DNA of 64,000 bases from Trichosphaerium sp. ATCC 40318 (lineage: Eukaryota > Discosea > Flabellinia > Trichosidae). Both the position numbers and the translations under genes were made by a program. Location of the stretch: NCBI GenBank assembly GCA_038496445.1, contig JALMLS010000277.1, forward strand, positions 186,001 to 250,000, read 5' to 3'. Positions 60,571 to 64,000 of this stretch are shown here, piece after piece. Within the stretch, counting starts at the first letter, position 1. Each line of letters opens with the position of its first letter. Below the pieces are notes generated by a model, which was not told where the DNA came from, searched no databases, and saw nothing but the letters and a program-made list of their open reading frames with translations.

Positions 60571-63500
60571 ATGCAGAATGTCGAGGACTTGATGGAAAAA
60601 GGGTTTGTTCTTCTCAGTAACACTGTGGACGTCAACTGAAACTGTTTGTTTAGGGACGATAAAATTAATGAGGAAAAATGGTTTGAAGCAGTTGAAATAT
60701 TTTCAAACGTCATTATGCGTGGACCTGAAGATTCTATATTAGAACGTGCATACTATCTTAGGGGTAAATAATTATATTTCCATTTTTGGATATCACTAAC
60801 ACGTGATTCTTGCAGGTTATTCTTATTATAGGTATTTTTTCTTGAAAGAAAAAAAAGTTAAGTACAGTTGATAGTCAAACGTTGTTTTAGGTTTCGTGAT
60901 ATGTACCGCGCATCTGATGACATGACAAAAGCTATCGCTATAGAACCAAGGTCTTATTATTATTCTCTACGTGGTGAGATTAATATTTCACTTGGCAAGA
61001 AGACTAGGGTGAGCGTCGACAAGCAAAATAAATGTAAACAATATTGACAGTACATCTGTAGGTGATTGAAGATTGCGATTCTGCCTTAGCCTTGGACTCA
61101 TCTAATGGATGGGCTCACCATATAAAAGCTCGTGCATTTGAAGAAGATGATAGACAAGAAGCCATGAAGGTTGGCCGTGTTTGTTGTTTGTGTCTCTCAT
61201 AACTTTATTTTATAGGGTTACTTAAAAGCAATTGAAATTGAACCTACACTAGTAGATTCGTATCTATTTGTGGGTAACATCTACTTATCAAATGGAAATC
61301 TTACTGCAGCATTTCATGCTTTCAATAAAGCAGCAGTTGATCTTGATTGTTCTGCAGGAGACCTGGGCTGTGCTTACGTACTTGTAAATATGAGAAAATT
61401 CAAGGAGGTACACAGTTCTACATTAAAGTTAATGAAGCTTGTTGGTTTAGTTTTTCCGTTGTAGGCAACAGAACGTCTTGAAGATATTAAAAATTCTCGT
61501 TGGGAGAGTCTCACTGGCCAAAATAGGCGAAATGTTTTGAGCACTATCGCGATGATCAAACTTTTTCAAGGCAAAGTGGATGAGACGATAAAGGTTAACT
61601 ATAAGACATGTGCTCATTCTCATTTGTGTTAGATATCAAATGAATGTCTGAAAATAGATACTACAGTTGGCCATGGTAACTTGGCTATTGCGTACGCTCT
61701 GCATGAGAAACACGAGTTGTGCGATAAAGAGACTAAGCTGAACTTTGAAGTACCATTTTTGCTATCTAACAACAGCTTTTAATGAGATTAGAACGTGGAC
61801 AAGGATGCTGGATATACAAACAAAGGTGTGATTCACATGTTAAGGCAACAATATGAGGTGCTGAAACGTAGAAGATATGACATTGATTAATTGTTTAGGA
61901 GGCGATTGAGTGTTTCAATACAGCTATAGAAATTTTACCAACAATGCCAAATTACTTTTATTGGAGAGGTACAAGATGAAATACTCTATCCTGATTAAAA
62001 CCTAATTGATATAACTAGCGATATGCTATCGACTTTTGGGACGATGGGATGAAGCACTTCGTGATTATGGAACAACAATAAAAATTAGGTGCAATTAGCT
62101 GACTTCAACTTGAATTTAACTTAGTTTTTAGACCTGAGAGTGCTGTAGCGTATAATGGACAGGGAGAAGTATTTCTCAAAATTAATAAACCAAAGGAATG
62201 TATAGAAAGCTGCACACGAGCTATACTCATTGGTGGTAACACATTCTATGAACCATTCAAGAACAGGTACTAGTGCTTTTTTTAGATTTTCTTCAGCTCT
62301 CTGTACTTACTTTCAGATCTCTTGCGTATGCTCGCTTAAAACAATACGTAAATTCAGATGCGGACGAATACATAGCAGACAAATTATACTCACCAGAGTC
62401 ATGCCCTGGAGCCTCAAAAGATTTTCATGTGAGGTACAAAAAAGAGAAGAAGAACTTTTCGAGATTAATGCTCATCAGATACTTTGATTGTTTTGTACAT
62501 TTTAGACCTGAAAGAACGGTCATTGATCCGTATGAGTGTGCTGCCGAAGGAAATATAAAAGATATCGGCGCTTGGCTTATAAGCGCTCATGGTGGAAATG
62601 TAGACGATGGAAATCAAGAGGATAATTGCAATACACTTCTTTACATTGCTAGTCGTCACAATCAAGCCAAAGTTGTAAAATTTTTGGCACGTGTTTAATG
62701 TTCAGTACGGGTTTTTTAACAGTATTTAACGAACCGTTTAGTTAGAGAATGGAGCAGATGTAAATTTAGTACAAAGTCATGGATCAACACCTCTCCATGC
62801 AGCTTCTTTGGGAGGTCATAAAGAAGTGATTAAATTATTGTTAGATAATGGCGCTCTTTTTCTTCGCAATAAATTAGGAGAACTTCCCAGCTGTTGTGAT
62901 GACACCAATACATCCACTTTCAACCCTGTATGTAGCCTTAAAAGGGCGGTAGTATTGGCTAAAACGTAAATTGTTTTAGGTAGAAGATGGCTCAGAGACA
63001 ACTTTATCTTGGGTTGTTCCAAAGTCTATCACTGAGGAAATGAAGAAACGCTGTGACTCTAATTCCAATTGTCCACTAGAGTATAATATTAATTTGATTG
63101 ATATGGGCATGAATGAGCGTAGGAATATGGTTGAGTGCGAACAAAGACAAACATCTTCCTTAAATTGTGGTTGACTGAGTAAGCTAGGGAATGCTTCACC
63201 AAATACATGTCAGCTGCTGTAAAAAAAACTTTCAAGTAAGCTAACACATGCAACCTAATCTTTTTTGATATTCAATAATTACAGAATTGAACGCATTGAT
63301 GTTATTCACAACAACCAACAAAAACTTCGGTTCGAAGGACAGGTAAGGATATAGCAAACTGCTCTTTTAAACTCAAACACATTTTTCCCTCACTCACCAG
63401 TTTCCAGATGCAAACCTTGGCAATTCGACTTCAAAAAAACAAACCTGATAAGGACTCTATAAGTAATGATATAGATAGAAATACTACATACACTAGATTA

Positions 63501-64000
63501 CTCGATTGTGAGCCTTCAGAGTATAAAGGAGTAAAGATATATCCCGTACAAAATTTTCTTCAACTTAGAGCAAAAGCACTTTTGCAGCTGAACTCATTTC
63601 CCTTTAGCTATGGTATTCCATATCACCCGACAGTTATAAGGGAATTTGTAAATATGGATTCAGTACGTTGTGCATGAAGTAAATACAGAAGAAAACAAGA
63701 ACTCATATTTTCTTGAAAGGTAAACAAACGTGTCCTCCATTTCGTGAAGGATTCATGGGGAATGGATATTATGGATCAATTCAAGCAAGCCATGCTGTAA
63801 ATATAAATAATACAGGTGTGCTGATTCTTGGATTCACATGCTTTGGAAATATTTTTCCTGCACTTGCTGGAGGTAAGTTTGTTGACTGGTTTTTTTATTT
63901 TGTTATGATACTTAATCTTCGTTTTTTCAGATGTACCTAAGTTGATGGGTAAGAATAATTATAATATGTATGATGGTGTCATATCCACAGTAGCTGAGAC
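60571..64000 (+). CDS. TPR-ankyrin protein with a possible ART/PARP-like C-terminus, 3' end outside window
   Basis: Provisional ATG 60571 (MQNVEDLMEKGF); the first intron phase is unsettled. Then at least eight TPR units: KWFEAVEIFSNVIMRGPEDS, RFRDMYRASDDMTKAIAIEP, TRVIEDCDSALALDSSN, YLKAIEIEPTLVDSYLFVGN, EAIECFNTAIEILPTMPNYF, WDEALRDYGTTIKIRPESAV and AYNGQGEVFLKINKPKECIE. Ankyrin repeats follow near 62.5-62.9 kb (NTLLYIASRHNQAKVVKFL, STPLHAASLGGHKEVIKLLL). The last exons give REGFMGNGYYGSIQASHAVN, VLILGFTCFGNIFPALAGDV and PKLMGKNNYNMYDGVISTVA, which resemble the G..GYY and 'LMGK...YDGV' parts of PARP-type ADP-ribosyltransferases. The ART call is tentative because the usual H-G start motif was not found. 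Confidence 0.65.

Overview
The window is nuclear DNA of an AT-rich, compact, intron-dense unicellular eukaryote. About 26 protein genes lie on both strands. Most are cut by many short spliceosomal introns, typically about 45-110 nt, whose 5' splice sites usually read GTACG or GTGCG. TAA, TAG and TGA all act as stops. The gene mix is a tandem RasGEF, C2-RhoGAP, an SAM/ankyrin TKL kinase, F-box/ARM/SPRY, TPR/ankyrin, RHS/CRN-type NTPases and PLAC8. Together with two introns carrying U12-type signals, this suits an amoeboid or other free-living protist; an amoebozoan is my best guess, by inference only. I found no bacterial genes, rRNA, tRNA, CRISPR or transposase.

Layout. 1-11.5 kb (all minus): an E2 ubiquitin-conjugating enzyme cut by the window edge, a protein with two RasGEF_N/RasGEF modules, an IPT-ankyrin protein, a PLAC8 protein and a small unknown. 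11.5-16.1 kb: a tandem duplication carrying two secreted PLAT-like proteins and an identical 85-nt upstream block. 16.3-25.1 kb: F-box/ARM/SPRY protein, four-pass membrane protein, C2-RhoGAP protein. 25.3-31.1 kb: a protein of six ~75-residue 'DWY' repeats, a divergent actin and an intronless F-box protein.

31.7-54.1 kb: a ~4.1 kb RHS/CRN-type NTPase-nuclease gene occurs twice in inverted orientation, enclosing about 14 kb. Inside the pair lie a secreted VOC-like protein, a 2H phosphoesterase, a second DWY-repeat protein, a C2-ankyrin-SAM-TKL kinase, and a chaperone group: CUE-J protein, divergently paired DNL zinc-finger Hsp70 escort protein, and ER Hsp70 BiP. 54.4-64 kb: an Arf-like GTPase fused to three tandem repeats, a cytochrome P450, and a TPR-ankyrin protein with a possible ADP-ribosyltransferase-like end that runs off the window.

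The strongest unusual items are the Arf fusion, whose Walker A lysine is Arg and whose switch II glutamine is Cys; the tandem RasGEF protein; the inverted NTPase pair, one copy of which has a damaged nuclease; the AT-AC intron; and the divergent actin. Exon joins were made by hand from splice signals and reading frame, so spans are firm for most genes but individual junctions, noted below, are not.
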